Source: an uncultured Myxococcales bacterium
GTDB lineage: Bacteria > Myxococcota_A > UBA9042 > DTJE01
Assembly: GCA_903847405.1 (NCBI GenBank)
Contig: CAINDP010000179.1
Location: 1-64,000, forward strand
Length of the DNA stretch: 64,000 bases
Reading direction: 5' to 3'
The position numbers and the translations under genes are program-made. Of the stretch, positions 8,472 to 17,042 are shown piece after piece. Within the stretch, counting starts at the first letter, position 1. Every line of letters begins with the position of its first letter. The notes below the pieces were generated by a model. That model saw only the letters and a program-made list of their open reading frames with translations. It was not told the DNA's origin and made no database searches.

Positions 8472-10079
8472 ATGCGACGCGCTGCGTTTTCCAGAGTTGC
8501 GCTGCTGGCACTGCTGGCCACGGGTCCGATGTCGGGGTGCGACACGGCCTCCAGCCCGATCGATTCGCTGCCGGGGACCGACGTTGTCGCGCACGGGGAC
8601 GCTGCTTCCGACGTCCCGGACAACCCGCCGGCTGACGACCGCGACGATTCGCTGGCGCCCGGCGAAGTGCCGGCGGCCCCGGATGCGATCGACCCAATGG
8701 CCTGCTTTCCCGGCGCGGCGCAGCAGACCGTGACCTTCGTCCATGTCAACGACCTGCATTCCGGGTACATCCCGACGCCCGACGGAAACCCGTTCGCGCG
8801 CCTGGCCGGCTATTTGCAGCAGGTCCGCGCCGAAAATCCTTACACCTTGTTCACCGACGGGGGCGACGACCACGAGAAGGGCTGCCTGGCCGAGCAGACT
8901 TCCAAGGGCGAGTCGACGGTCCAGGCGACCCGGTTGCTGGGCTTCGACGCCCGTGTCCTGGGCAACCACGACTTCGCCTGGAGCCTGGAGGAGGCGCTGA
9001 AGCACTCCCGGAGCGCGACGGGGATCGTCGTGGCCAGCAACATCACCTACATCGGGGACGATCCGAAGGGCTTCGGCGCGGTCGAGTACGCGGAAAAGGA
9101 CGTCGGATGCGTCCGGGTGGGCTTCTTCGGCCTGGTGTCCGGCCCCTGGGACGATCAGGACACTCCCTACGACGGCGACTTCTACCCGGAACTGCCGACA
9201 CGCTTCGATTACGAAGCCATCGCCACGCGGATCGTCCAGCAGCACCGGGCGGACGTGGACCTGATGGTCCTGGTGAGCCACCTGGGGAACGACATGGACC
9301 GGACGCTCGCCGCGGCGGTCCCGGGCATCGACGTCATCCTGGGCGGCCACTCCCATACCACCCTCGCGGAGCCCGGGATCGTGGGCGACACCTGGATCGT
9401 GCAGTCCGGGTCCGGCGGGAACTTCGTCACGCGACTGGACGTGACGGTGGATCTGGCCCAGCGGCGCGTGGTGGACCATCGGCACGAATTGCTGGTCAAC
9501 CTTCCGGGGGCGCTGCCCGCCGATCCGGACGTGGAGGCGCGCCTGGCGGTCATCCTGGAGGCCTTCGCGCCGGGCATCCTGGCGCGCATCACGACCGAAA
9601 AGGAGCATCGTGGCGAACAGCGGTTGGCGGAACTGGCGGCGCGCGCGGCCGTCCGGGCCCTGAATGCGGACGCAGCCCTCGTGGACCCTGGGACGACCTG
9701 GAGCGGGATCCGTCCGGGTCCGGTCAGTCCCCAGGACCTCCTGAACGCCTTCCTGGTCGAACGCGAACCTGCCGGGACGTCCGGCTTCAGCAGCCTGGTC
9801 CTGGCCGAGATTTCGGGCGCGGACCTGCAGGCCATCCGCGAAGGGATGCCGGACTGGGGTTTCGCGGGACCGGCCCAGACCGAGCCGACGGGCACCTACA
9901 CGATCGCCCTGCAGAAGCGGACGGCGTACCGGCCGGACCTGCACCTGCCGCAAGGGGTGACGCTGTGGGACGTCCGCCCCTCGGAGGAGGTCTGGTTCAC
10001 GCTGATGAGGTACGCCCTGCTCCGGAACAACGACTGTCTGTACTTCGACATCGACGAACCCCTGCCCAGTTGCGATTGA
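8472..10079 (+). CDS. 5'-nucleotidase-type metallophosphatase lipoprotein
   Basis: The protein has 535 residues. AAGGAGG lies immediately before ATG 8472. A signal peptide with lipobox PMSGC is followed by an Asp/Pro-rich linker (about residues 23-75), typical of surface lipoproteins in myxobacteria-like organisms. The metallophosphatase domain shows FVHVNDLHSG, FTDGGDD, LGNHDF, LVSHLGND and GGHSHT, and the C-terminal 170 residues resemble the 5'-nucleotidase C-terminal substrate domain. The family hydrolyses nucleotides or related phosphoesters outside the cytoplasm. Downstream genes are on the same strand after a 117-base gap. Confidence 0.88.
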   Translation: MRRAAFSRVALLALLATGPMSGCDTASSPIDSLPGTDVVAHGDAASDVPDNPPADDRDDSLAPGEVPAAPDAIDPMACFPGAAQQTVTFVHVNDLHSGYIPTPDGNPFARLAGYLQQVRAENPYTLFTDGGDDHEKGCLAEQTSKGESTVQATRLLGFDARVLGNHDFAWSLEEALKHSRSATGIVVASNITYIGDDPKGFGAVEYAEKDVGCVRVGFFGLVSGPWDDQDTPYDGDFYPELPTRFDYEAIATRIVQQHRADVDLMVLVSHLGNDMDRTLAAAVPGIDVILGGHSHTTLAEPGIVGDTWIVQSGSGGNFVTRLDVTVDLAQRRVVDHRHELLVNLPGALPADPDVEARLAVILEAFAPGILARITTEKEHRGEQRLAELAARAAVRALNADAALVDPGTTWSGIRPGPVSPQDLLNAFLVEREPAGTSGFSSLVLAEISGADLQAIREGMPDWGFAGPAQTEPTGTYTIALQKRTAYRPDLHLPQGVTLWDVRPSEEVWFTLMRYALLRNNDCLYFDIDEPLPSCD

Positions 10080-10092
10080 GGTCGAGGGCATG

Positions 10093-10110
10093 CCGTCACG
10101 CACGGTTCAC
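10093..10110 (+). promoter_or_regulatory. weak Pho-box-like repeat upstream of the ceramide glucosyltransferase
   Basis: The bases read CCGTCAC-GCAC-GGTTCAC. The first repeat fits the PhoB consensus moderately and the second poorly. It is reported only because it recurs in the same layout as the two better sites in this cluster and lies upstream of the glycosyltransferase, porin and phosphatase genes. Confidence 0.2.
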
Positions 10111-10196
10111 ACAACCCTTGCCCGTTTCCCACCGACCGTCAGGGCTTTGGAACCGGGGCCTGCGATCCTTGGGGCGATGAAAGCGGGAGAGGGGGT

Positions 10197-11402
10197 ATGA
10201 GTCTGCTGGTCGTGCTTCTGGCCACCGCATCGTTCCTGTCTCTGGCCATGGTCCTGACGCTGCACGCCGCCGCCCACGCCAAGCTGCCCGGGGGCCGTGC
10301 GCGCCGGGAAGGGCCGACGCCGCCAGTGTCGATCCTGAAGCCGCTGAAGGGGCTGGACGACGGGCTGTACGACAACCTGGCGGCCCTGGCCCGGCAGGAC
10401 TACCCCGAGTACGAGATCGTCTTCGGCGCCGAGGATCCCGACGACCCGGCCCTGGCCGTCGCCCGTCGCGTGATGGAGGACCACCCGGACGTCCCGATGA
10501 CGGTCCGGGTCAGCAACCGCGCCATCGGCCTGAACCCGAAGGTGAACAACCTCGTCGGCCTTGCGGCCCGTGCGCGGTTCGAACACCTGCTGATCTCCGA
10601 TTCCAACGTGCGCCCGGACCCGGGCTACCTGCGGGCGATGACGGCCGAACTGGCCGACCCGAAGGTGGGGCTGGTGTCCAGCGTGCTGGCCGGAACCGGC
10701 GAGCGCACCGTGGGCGCCCTGATGGAAAACGCGCACCTGAACTCGTTCGTGCTGGGCGGCGTCTGCGGCGCCGAGGTCCTGGCCGAGCGTGCCTGCGTCA
10801 TCGGCAAGTCCATGCTGTTCCGGCGGACGCACCTGAACCTGATGGGCGGCTGGTGGTCGGTGCGGGACATCCTGGCCGAGGACTTCATCCTGGGTGCGCG
10901 GTTCCAGAAGGCGGGTTTCCGCGTGGCGCTGTCGCCCCACGTGCTGCCGACCGTCAACACCTTCTGGAGCGTCGAACGGTTCGCCAACCGCCACGTGCGG
11001 TGGGGCCAGATGCGGCGGTGGATCGTGCCGTTCGCCTTCCTGGGCGAGCCGCTGCTGAACCCGACGCCGTTCCTGCTGGCGTTCCTGCTGGCCGCGCTGG
11101 CCGTTCCGGCAGCAATCGACCCGACCGTCGCGGCGATGCTGACCGGGGCCGGCATCGCGCTGAAGGGGCTGTCGGACGAGGTCCTGGCCCATCGACTTCG
11201 GGGGCGGGGCTACGGACTCGCGGGGCTCGTGTGGATCCCGGCGAAGGACGTGCTGGTGGCGGGCCTGTGGGTGCTGGCCGCCGTGCGACGCACCGTGGAC
11301 TGGCGGGGCACCGTGCTGTGGATCGGTCCCGGATCCCGCCTGGATCGCCGCCCGCCGAACTGGATGGACGTCCCGGAGCCCGGTGCGGAAGTGCCTGCCT
11401 GA
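10197..11402 (+). CDS. ceramide glucosyltransferase-like GT21 enzyme
   Basis: The protein has 401 residues. It has an N-terminal membrane segment (1-25), a GT-A domain beginning PPVSILKPLKGLDDGL, and the GT21 motif series: Asp in the early AEDPDDP segment, ISDSNVRPD, ILAEDFILG, and RHVRWGQMRRW as the (Q/R)xxRW motif. Two or three C-terminal membrane helices follow (about 285-305, 310-330 and 350-370). This family (ceramide glucosyltransferase and bacterial homologues such as HpnI) moves a sugar from a UDP-sugar onto a lipid. No hopanoid genes are near, so a sphingolipid or other lipid acceptor is more likely. Its stop overlaps the first possible start of the porin gene, suggesting one transcript. 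Confidence 0.8.
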   Translation: MSLLVVLLATASFLSLAMVLTLHAAAHAKLPGGRARREGPTPPVSILKPLKGLDDGLYDNLAALARQDYPEYEIVFGAEDPDDPALAVARRVMEDHPDVPMTVRVSNRAIGLNPKVNNLVGLAARARFEHLLISDSNVRPDPGYLRAMTAELADPKVGLVSSVLAGTGERTVGALMENAHLNSFVLGGVCGAEVLAERACVIGKSMLFRRTHLNLMGGWWSVRDILAEDFILGARFQKAGFRVALSPHVLPTVNTFWSVERFANRHVRWGQMRRWIVPFAFLGEPLLNPTPFLLAFLLAALAVPAAIDPTVAAMLTGAGIALKGLSDEVLAHRLRGRGYGLAGLVWIPAKDVLVAGLWVLAAVRRTVDWRGTVLWIGPGSRLDRRPPNWMDVPEPGAEVPA

Positions 11403-11422
11403 TGCAGCCTGGAGGAATGGGA

Positions 11423-12721
11423 ATGCCTGCTCGCGGAAGAAGCGTCGTCGTGCCGTGCCTGCTGATCGTCGCGTGCCTGCTGGCGCCGTCCGCCGCGCAG
11501 GCGGGGATCTACGAGATTTTCGCGCCCTTTTCGGGCGTCCGGGCAAACCCGTGGGCGCTGTACCGGTTCCAGTACTTCGATCCGGACGTGCCGACCAGCG
11601 GCGAGGGTTCGCCTGCGAGGCCCCTGCCCGGGCTGAAGGTGTCGGTGGCGGACGGCCTGTTCCAGCCCGTGGTGCTGGTACGGACGCTGGCGGCGTACAC
11701 CCACGTGGACCGTGTCAACCTGACGACCGCCGACGGGAAGACCCTCAGCGTGTCGTCCGACAAGATGGATCCCTCGCTGTTCGGCCACCGGGCCGGCTTC
11801 ATCCTGGACAGCGCCGAGTTCGGCTTCAAGGGCCGTCACCAGATGAGCGGCGTGTACTACCAGGTCAAGGCCGAGTTGATCCCGCGCGAAAAGGACGGCA
11901 ACCGCTCGTCGGACTACCTGAAGGACGCGTTCCTGGGCTGGAACCTGTTCCCGTGGATGGACCTGCGCGTGGGCCGCATGAAGGTGCCGATCAGCCAGGC
12001 GAACCTGAAGTCCACCGAAAAGGGCCTGTTGATCCACCAGCCGGTGCTGGACACGCTGACCACCAAACGCCAGATCGGCGCGCAGATGACCGTGGGCGAT
12101 CCCTGGCAGGTCGTCGGGCTGACGGGCGGCGTGTTCAACAGCACGGGCCTGGCGGTCGAGCAGATCCGGCGGGCGGACCAGTTGCAGGTCGCGGCCCGGG
12201 CGGAAATCCGCCTGCACAGGCTGCTGCGGGCAGTGAACGTGAAGGCCCTGGACTTCGAGGCGACGCTGGGCGGGTCCTACAGTTGGGTCAAGGAAAACTT
12301 CGACCCCCCCACCGAGCACCGTTGGCTGGGTGCGGACATCCACCTGCACGCGTGGCTGTTCACGCTGGAAGGCGAGTTCGTGCGGAAGGACTTCTACTCG
12401 GCGCCGCCGGGAACGCCGGGTCGCAAGGCCGACCACGGGTACGGCTGGCACGTGGACCTGCAGATCCAGGCGTGGCCGGGGCTGCTGGACCTGGCCTGCC
12501 GCGTCGAGTCGATGGACGGTGACTCGGCCATCCGGGGCGCCGGAACCACGCAGTCCATCGATGAACTGGCAAAGCAGAAGAAGTCGTGGGTCACGGCCGG
12601 CGCCTCGCTGAAGGTCACGAACGAGGCGCGGGTGGACGTGAACTACCTGCACCGGATCGAGAACGAAGGGCTTTCGTTCGACAACGACATGGTGGTCGTG
12701 CTGTTCCAGTACGCGTTGTAA
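11423..12721 (+). CDS. phosphate-selective-type (OprO/OprP-like) outer-membrane porin
   Basis: The protein has 432 residues. GGAGG lies seven bases before ATG 11423; ATGs at 11402 and 11417 are in frame but less well placed. A signal peptide (ending SAAQA) is followed by alternating amphipathic strands. The segment DLRVGRMKVPISQANLKS and the later KRQIGAQMTVG strand match the conserved 'vGqfk-P' region of OprO/OprP-type porins, and the last residue pattern VVVLFQYAL resembles a terminal beta-strand. Such porins take up phosphate or polyphosphate, although the fold is also used for other anions. It sits between the glycosyltransferase and a phosphatase on one strand, 15 bases from the latter. 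Confidence 0.7.
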   Translation: MPARGRSVVVPCLLIVACLLAPSAAQAGIYEIFAPFSGVRANPWALYRFQYFDPDVPTSGEGSPARPLPGLKVSVADGLFQPVVLVRTLAAYTHVDRVNLTTADGKTLSVSSDKMDPSLFGHRAGFILDSAEFGFKGRHQMSGVYYQVKAELIPREKDGNRSSDYLKDAFLGWNLFPWMDLRVGRMKVPISQANLKSTEKGLLIHQPVLDTLTTKRQIGAQMTVGDPWQVVGLTGGVFNSTGLAVEQIRRADQLQVAARAEIRLHRLLRAVNVKALDFEATLGGSYSWVKENFDPPTEHRWLGADIHLHAWLFTLEGEFVRKDFYSAPPGTPGRKADHGYGWHVDLQIQAWPGLLDLACRVESMDGDSAIRGAGTTQSIDELAKQKKSWVTAGASLKVTNEARVDVNYLHRIENEGLSFDNDMVVVLFQYAL

Positions 12722-12736
12722 TCACAGGGGGATGAC

Positions 12737-14182
12737 ATGATGACGGGACGGGTTTCGATGGGACTGTCGGCCGGGATGGCGGTCGTGATGGCGGGTTTCC
12801 TGGGGTGCGGATTCGCGACGACGGAGTCGGGTCCGGGGGCCCTTCCGAAGGACGTGGTGGAGGTCGTGGCGGCGCCGGACGTCCCGCCCGAGGCCGTGGC
12901 CGAACTGCCGCCCGGGGATCCGGGCAGCGGCCCGTGGCAGGTCCAGGGCCCGGCGGACTGGTCCACGAATTCGGGGCTGAAGCCGCGGGCGGTCCACGTC
13001 ACGTGGCAGGGGGACCCGGCGCATACGGTCACGATCCAGTGGCAGACCGACACCGCCGCTTCGGACGGGTACGTGCCGAAGGTCTGGATCGTCCCGGCGG
13101 CCGAGGCCGGCGAGGGTCCCGACGGGACGATGCCGTTCCAGGACGCCCGGGTGTTCACGGGCACCGGCTTCACCTACCAGGCGTTCGACGACGTTTCTCC
13201 CGACGGCCTGGTGGACCGGTCCCAGTGGACCGTCGAAGTGACGGGCCTGGATCCGAAGACGGCCTATCGCTATCGCGCCGGTACCTGGTCCGCCTTCGAC
13301 AAGGCCGCGGCGACGTTCGCCACGCCGGACCTGTCGCCGGTCCAGGACGTGCGCACGGGCCGCGAGCCCGGGGACCGTTCGGCGTTCCGCTTCGTATCCG
13401 CCGGGGACAGCCGCACGGGTTCCGACAAGATCCGCGAAAACGCGCCGCGTCTGGCCCAGGTGGACGCGGACTTCTGGCTGTTCAACGGGGACATGACCGA
13501 GGTGGGCAGCCAGCCCGAGTGGGACGAGTGGCTGGACGCGATGTCGCCGATCCTGGCGACGTCCCCGCTGATGCCGATCCAGGGCAACCACGAGGTGTTC
13601 GCGGACCTGTTCTACTACCAGTTCGCGATGCCCCAGATCGGGACGCTGCCCGACGACATGAAGGAGCACGGCTGGTCGTTCACCTACGGGAACATGCATT
13701 TCGTCGGACTGGACAGCAACACCGAGGCGTCCGTCGTGGCCCAGAAGGACTGGCTGGACGCGGACCTGGCCGAGGCGTCCATCGACCCGGACATCGACTG
13801 GGTCGTCGCGATGTTCCATCACCCGGCGTACTCGGCGTCGCCGTCCCACGGGTCGACCCAGCGGGTCATCGACAACTGGGTGCCGATCTTTGAAAAGCAT
13901 GGCGTCGCCCTGGCGTTCGCGGGCCATGACCACGACTACGAGCGGTCGTTCCCGATCCGGGCCAGCCAGAAGGTCGAGGATGGGCAGGGGCCGGTGTACG
14001 TGGTCGTGGGCGGCTTCTACTCGCCCGGGTACTCGGCGGGCCAGGACTGGTGGACGTTCGTGTCGCACCACGGCGACAAGGGCAACTACGCCGTGGTGGA
14101 CGTGGACGGGAAGAACCTGACGGTCACCGCGTACGCCGGCTATGGCGACGAAATCCTGGACACGTTCACGCTGTCGAAGTAG
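12737..14182 (+). CDS. purple-acid-phosphatase-like metallophosphatase lipoprotein
   Basis: The protein has 481 residues with a signal peptide and lipobox FLGC (about residue 24). The N-terminal 70-150 region looks like the fibronectin-like domain of purple acid phosphatases (PRAVHVTW, HTVTIQWQTD, YRYRAGTWS). The catalytic domain has the metal-ligand motifs SAGDSRTG, FNGDMTE, QGNHEV, MFHHPAYS and AGHDHDYERS, complete for this family. It would act outside the inner membrane on phosphomonoesters. It is the last gene of a three-gene set with the GT21 enzyme and the porin, and ends nine bases from the convergent thioredoxin gene. Confidence 0.88.
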   Translation: MMTGRVSMGLSAGMAVVMAGFLGCGFATTESGPGALPKDVVEVVAAPDVPPEAVAELPPGDPGSGPWQVQGPADWSTNSGLKPRAVHVTWQGDPAHTVTIQWQTDTAASDGYVPKVWIVPAAEAGEGPDGTMPFQDARVFTGTGFTYQAFDDVSPDGLVDRSQWTVEVTGLDPKTAYRYRAGTWSAFDKAAATFATPDLSPVQDVRTGREPGDRSAFRFVSAGDSRTGSDKIRENAPRLAQVDADFWLFNGDMTEVGSQPEWDEWLDAMSPILATSPLMPIQGNHEVFADLFYYQFAMPQIGTLPDDMKEHGWSFTYGNMHFVGLDSNTEASVVAQKDWLDADLAEASIDPDIDWVVAMFHHPAYSASPSHGSTQRVIDNWVPIFEKHGVALAFAGHDHDYERSFPIRASQKVEDGQGPVYVVVGGFYSPGYSAGQDWWTFVSHHGDKGNYAVVDVDGKNLTVTAYAGYGDEILDTFTLSK

Positions 14183-14191
14183 TCCGGAAAA

Positions 14192-14527
14192 TCAGGCCGC
14201 CCCGCGCCAGAACTCGTCCAGCGACTCCTTCAGATCGTTCGTGGTCAGCCCAACGCCCAGGCGTCCGTCCAGGCGCGACACCACCATTCCGTCCTCGAAG
14301 AACACCACCGACGGCAGCACCTCGATGTCGAATTGCGTCCAGAGGGGATCGTACTCGTCGTCCAGGAGGACCTCCACCTCCCGGATGTCCGGATGGTGCC
14401 CCACGGTCCTGCGGAATTCGGGCGCGAAGGCCCGGCAGAACGGGCACGCGGTCGACTGGAACAGGACGGCGGCGCGACCCGTTGCGGTCGCTGCGGACAG
14501 GGCTCCTGCGGTGGTGACGATGCTCAT
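14192..14527 (-). CDS. thioredoxin-family protein with CPFC active site
   Basis: This is a 111-residue single thioredoxin fold. The active site is ACPFC (about residues 27-31) and the cis-Pro segment is EVLPSVVFF. ATG 14527 has GGAGG seven bases upstream and gives the usual thioredoxin length; the longer in-frame extension lacks support. There is no signal peptide, so a cytoplasmic redox role is likely. It lies downstream of the GltD-like flavoprotein on the same strand (65-base gap), and could be reduced by it, though this is inference. Confidence 0.8.
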   Translation of the reverse strand: MSIVTTAGALSAATATGRAAVLFQSTACPFCRAFAPEFRRTVGHHPDIREVEVLLDDEYDPLWTQFDIEVLPSVVFFEDGMVVSRLDGRLGVGLTTNDLKESLDEFWRGAA

Positions 14528-14592
14528 GCGGCAACCTCCGTTCCGCCCGGTTGGCGGTCCAGAACGGACCATTGAAACCCGGAGGATGCCCG

Positions 14593-16281
14593 TCAAGGAT
14601 CGATCGTCTCAACCACGTCGATCCGGGTGACGGCGATGCAGGAAACGGGGCAGATGTCGGCACAGATGCCGCATCGGGTGCAGGGGTCCGGTGCGATGAC
14701 GATGCCCCGCCTGCCCGTCCGGACCAGCCGCTTCCAGAAGCCGTCGCGCGCGTCCTCGGGCCGGCCGTCGCGGGTGTAGGTGATGCACCGCACCGGGCAG
14801 CCGTCGATGCACTTGTCGCAGAACACGCACCGGCGTTCGTCCACCCGGAACACCAGGTCGCACAGGTAGCAGCGCCGGGCCTCGGTGGCCGCAGCGTCGT
14901 CGTCGAGGCCCGATTCGACCTCGGTGTCGGGATGGCCCAGGCGCACGGCGATGGGGTGTTCGGGCATGGGGACGCGGTCCACCGCATCCTGTTCCGCGGT
15001 GCGCACGGCGAAGGGGGCCGGGCGCTCGATCAGGGTGTGGCGGATGCGGGTGCGGCCGTGCAGGAAGGCGTCCACGGTGCGGGCGACCCGGGCGCCGTGG
15101 CCGATGGCGTCGACGACGGTCCGGGTTCCCAGGGCGCGATCGCCGGCCAGGAAGACGTCGGGGAAGGACGTCCGGCCGCAGGCAGGGTCCAGGATGTCGA
15201 GGTTCGTCGATGATTCGGGGACTGGCTCCTGCCCCAGGGCCACGATCACCTGGTCCGCCGGGATCGCGACCTCGTCGCCGGGGATCGGGTGCGCGACGCG
15301 ATGCCCCCCCGGGCCGGCCTCCAGCCGGGTCCGCGCAAACCGGACCGCCTGCACCCGGTCGTCGCCCTCGATGGCCAGCGGGGACAGGCGTTCCCGCACC
15401 GTGACACCCTCGCCGGCCAGGGCGCGCCGCTCGTCGTCGCTCCAGCGGGCGTCCGTGGTTTCGCGTCGATAGGCGAGGGTGACCTCGGCGGCGCCCAGGC
15501 GTCGGGCGATGCGGGCGCAGTCCACGGCCGTGAACCCGCCTCCCAGGATCACGACCCGGTTTCCGACGGGCGGCAGAAGCCCCGCGTTCACGTCCAACAG
15601 GAAATCCAGTCCCGGGAGGACCCCCGGGAGCGTTTCGCCGGGCACGTCGGCGCGATGGGCGCAATGGCAGCCGGTCGCCAGGACCACGGCATCGTGCCGG
15701 GCGCGCAGGTCGTCCAGCGTGACGTCGCGGCCCAGTCGCGTCGCGGTCCGGACCTCGAACCGGTCGGCCAGCACGGCCCGGACTTCCCGGCGGACCACGT
15801 CCCGGGGCAGCCGGAAGGCGGGGATCGCCAGCAGGGGCAGCCCGCCGCATTCCTCCCGGGCCTCGATCAGCGTGACGCGATGGCCCAGGCGCCACAGGTG
15901 CCACGCGGTCGCCAGGCCTGCCGGGCCTCCGCCTACGACCGCCACGGTGCGCCCCGACGGCGCGGACACGGGGGAATGGACCGGTTCCGGGGCGTCGACG
16001 GCCCGGTCCGCCGCGGCGCGTTTCAGGTCGCAGATCGCCACCGGGGCGCCCAGTCCCGGACGGCCGTGGCGACACACGTTTTCGCAGGGGCGGGTGCAGA
16101 TGCGCCCAAGAACGCCGGGCAGCAGCACGTCCTGGGTGTTGACGTCCCGGGCCCGGGACGGGTCGCACTCCTGGAGAGCCTGGATGTAGGTCGGCACGCG
16201 GACCAGCGCCGGGCACTCCCACTGGCAGGGCACGTGGACGCCCAGTTCCTCCAGGCCTTCGTCCTGCCACCAGTTCGCCAA
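14593..16281 (-). CDS. GltD-like NAD(P)-flavoprotein with C-terminal ferredoxin domain
   Basis: From the likely TTG start (16281, preceded by GGAAGGGGG) the protein has 562 residues; an upstream GTG at 16350 is possible. The N-terminal domain has the GltD-type cysteines (CQWECPALVRVPTYIQ and ICTRPCENVCRHG) for iron-sulfur clusters. Next come an FAD motif ([14 protein letters not shown]), an NAD(P) motif (VVILGGGFTAVDCAR) and the GDRALG flavin segment. The C-terminal 100 residues carry two ferredoxin-like clusters (CVFCDKCIDGCP and CTRCGICADICP) plus an extra CYLC pair. There is no glutamate synthase large subunit nearby, so it is probably an electron-transfer oxidoreductase rather than GltD proper. 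Confidence 0.82.
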   Translation of the reverse strand: MANWWQDEGLEELGVHVPCQWECPALVRVPTYIQALQECDPSRARDVNTQDVLLPGVLGRICTRPCENVCRHGRPGLGAPVAICDLKRAAADRAVDAPEPVHSPVSAPSGRTVAVVGGGPAGLATAWHLWRLGHRVTLIEAREECGGLPLLAIPAFRLPRDVVRREVRAVLADRFEVRTATRLGRDVTLDDLRARHDAVVLATGCHCAHRADVPGETLPGVLPGLDFLLDVNAGLLPPVGNRVVILGGGFTAVDCARIARRLGAAEVTLAYRRETTDARWSDDERRALAGEGVTVRERLSPLAIEGDDRVQAVRFARTRLEAGPGGHRVAHPIPGDEVAIPADQVIVALGQEPVPESSTNLDILDPACGRTSFPDVFLAGDRALGTRTVVDAIGHGARVARTVDAFLHGRTRIRHTLIERPAPFAVRTAEQDAVDRVPMPEHPIAVRLGHPDTEVESGLDDDAAATEARRCYLCDLVFRVDERRCVFCDKCIDGCPVRCITYTRDGRPEDARDGFWKRLVRTGRRGIVIAPDPCTRCGICADICPVSCIAVTRIDVVETIDP

Positions 16282-16397
16282 GGCGCCCCCTTCCGTCGCG
16301 GCAAGCCTAGCACGAGGCTGTCCCGCTTTCCGAAGTTGCCGGTGAAACACCCGGCCCCTTGCATCGATGTTCTGTCGGAATGCGACGGAGGTGTCCC

Positions 16398-17030
16398 ATG
16401 GATCGGGTTCCCGAGGGAAGGTACTGGAATCCCCGGCCCGGGCAGGGCTTCGACCCGGACCGGACCCACCTGGTCACCGCGTCCACCATGGACGGGGCCC
16501 GGTTGTTCGCGGACGGGACCCGCCTGCGAATCCTGCGCGAGGCCCTGGTGTCGGCGCTGTCGGCAGCCGGATGGGTGCTGGAAGCGTGGGTCGCGTTGCC
16601 CAACCACTACCACGCCATCGTCCGGTCGCCCCTTCCCGGCCAGAACGTGCTGTCCTGGGCGTTCGCGGCGCACGCCACGTCGGCCGGGAACCTGAACGCG
16701 CTGGACGGGACGCCGGGACGGGCCGTGTGGAACCCCCCTTCGGACATCCGGATCGCGGACGAGGCGGCCTACCTCGCCGGCGTGCGGTACGTGATGGAGA
16801 ACCCCGTCCGGCACGGGTACGTGCGCCAGGCCGAGACCTGGCCGTTCGGCTGGGCCGGCGAACTGTCGGGCGGCGCCGATGCGACGTTCATGGCGCGGGT
16901 GATGTCCCACGGATGCGATCGGATCTCGGTGCCCGACGCGTTCGTGGGGCCCGCGGGGGAGGGAGGTGCGCTGTCTGACAGTGGGTTCAGTACCGCGCCC
17001 CGCCGGTTGTCACGGTGGCGGTCCGTTTGA
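16398..17030 (+). CDS. REP-associated tyrosine transposase (RAYT, Y1 family)
   Basis: The protein has 210 residues. The HUH motif appears as ALPNHYHAIV (His70, Tyr71, His72). The C-terminal segment YLAGVRYVMENPVRHGYV holds the candidate catalytic tyrosine (Y131) of single-tyrosine transposases. This family is domesticated from IS200/IS605 and acts on short palindromic REP sequences; it is a single copy without flanking inverted repeats. GGAGG lies six bases before ATG 16398. REP-like sequences occur in this window at 33578-33621 and 3866-3887. A decayed gene begins directly after its stop in the same frame. Confidence 0.88.
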   Translation: MDRVPEGRYWNPRPGQGFDPDRTHLVTASTMDGARLFADGTRLRILREALVSALSAAGWVLEAWVALPNHYHAIVRSPLPGQNVLSWAFAAHATSAGNLNALDGTPGRAVWNPPSDIRIADEAAYLAGVRYVMENPVRHGYVRQAETWPFGWAGELSGGADATFMARVMSHGCDRISVPDAFVGPAGEGGALSDSGFSTAPRRLSRWRSV

Positions 17031-17042
17031 AGGGAGTGGAGC

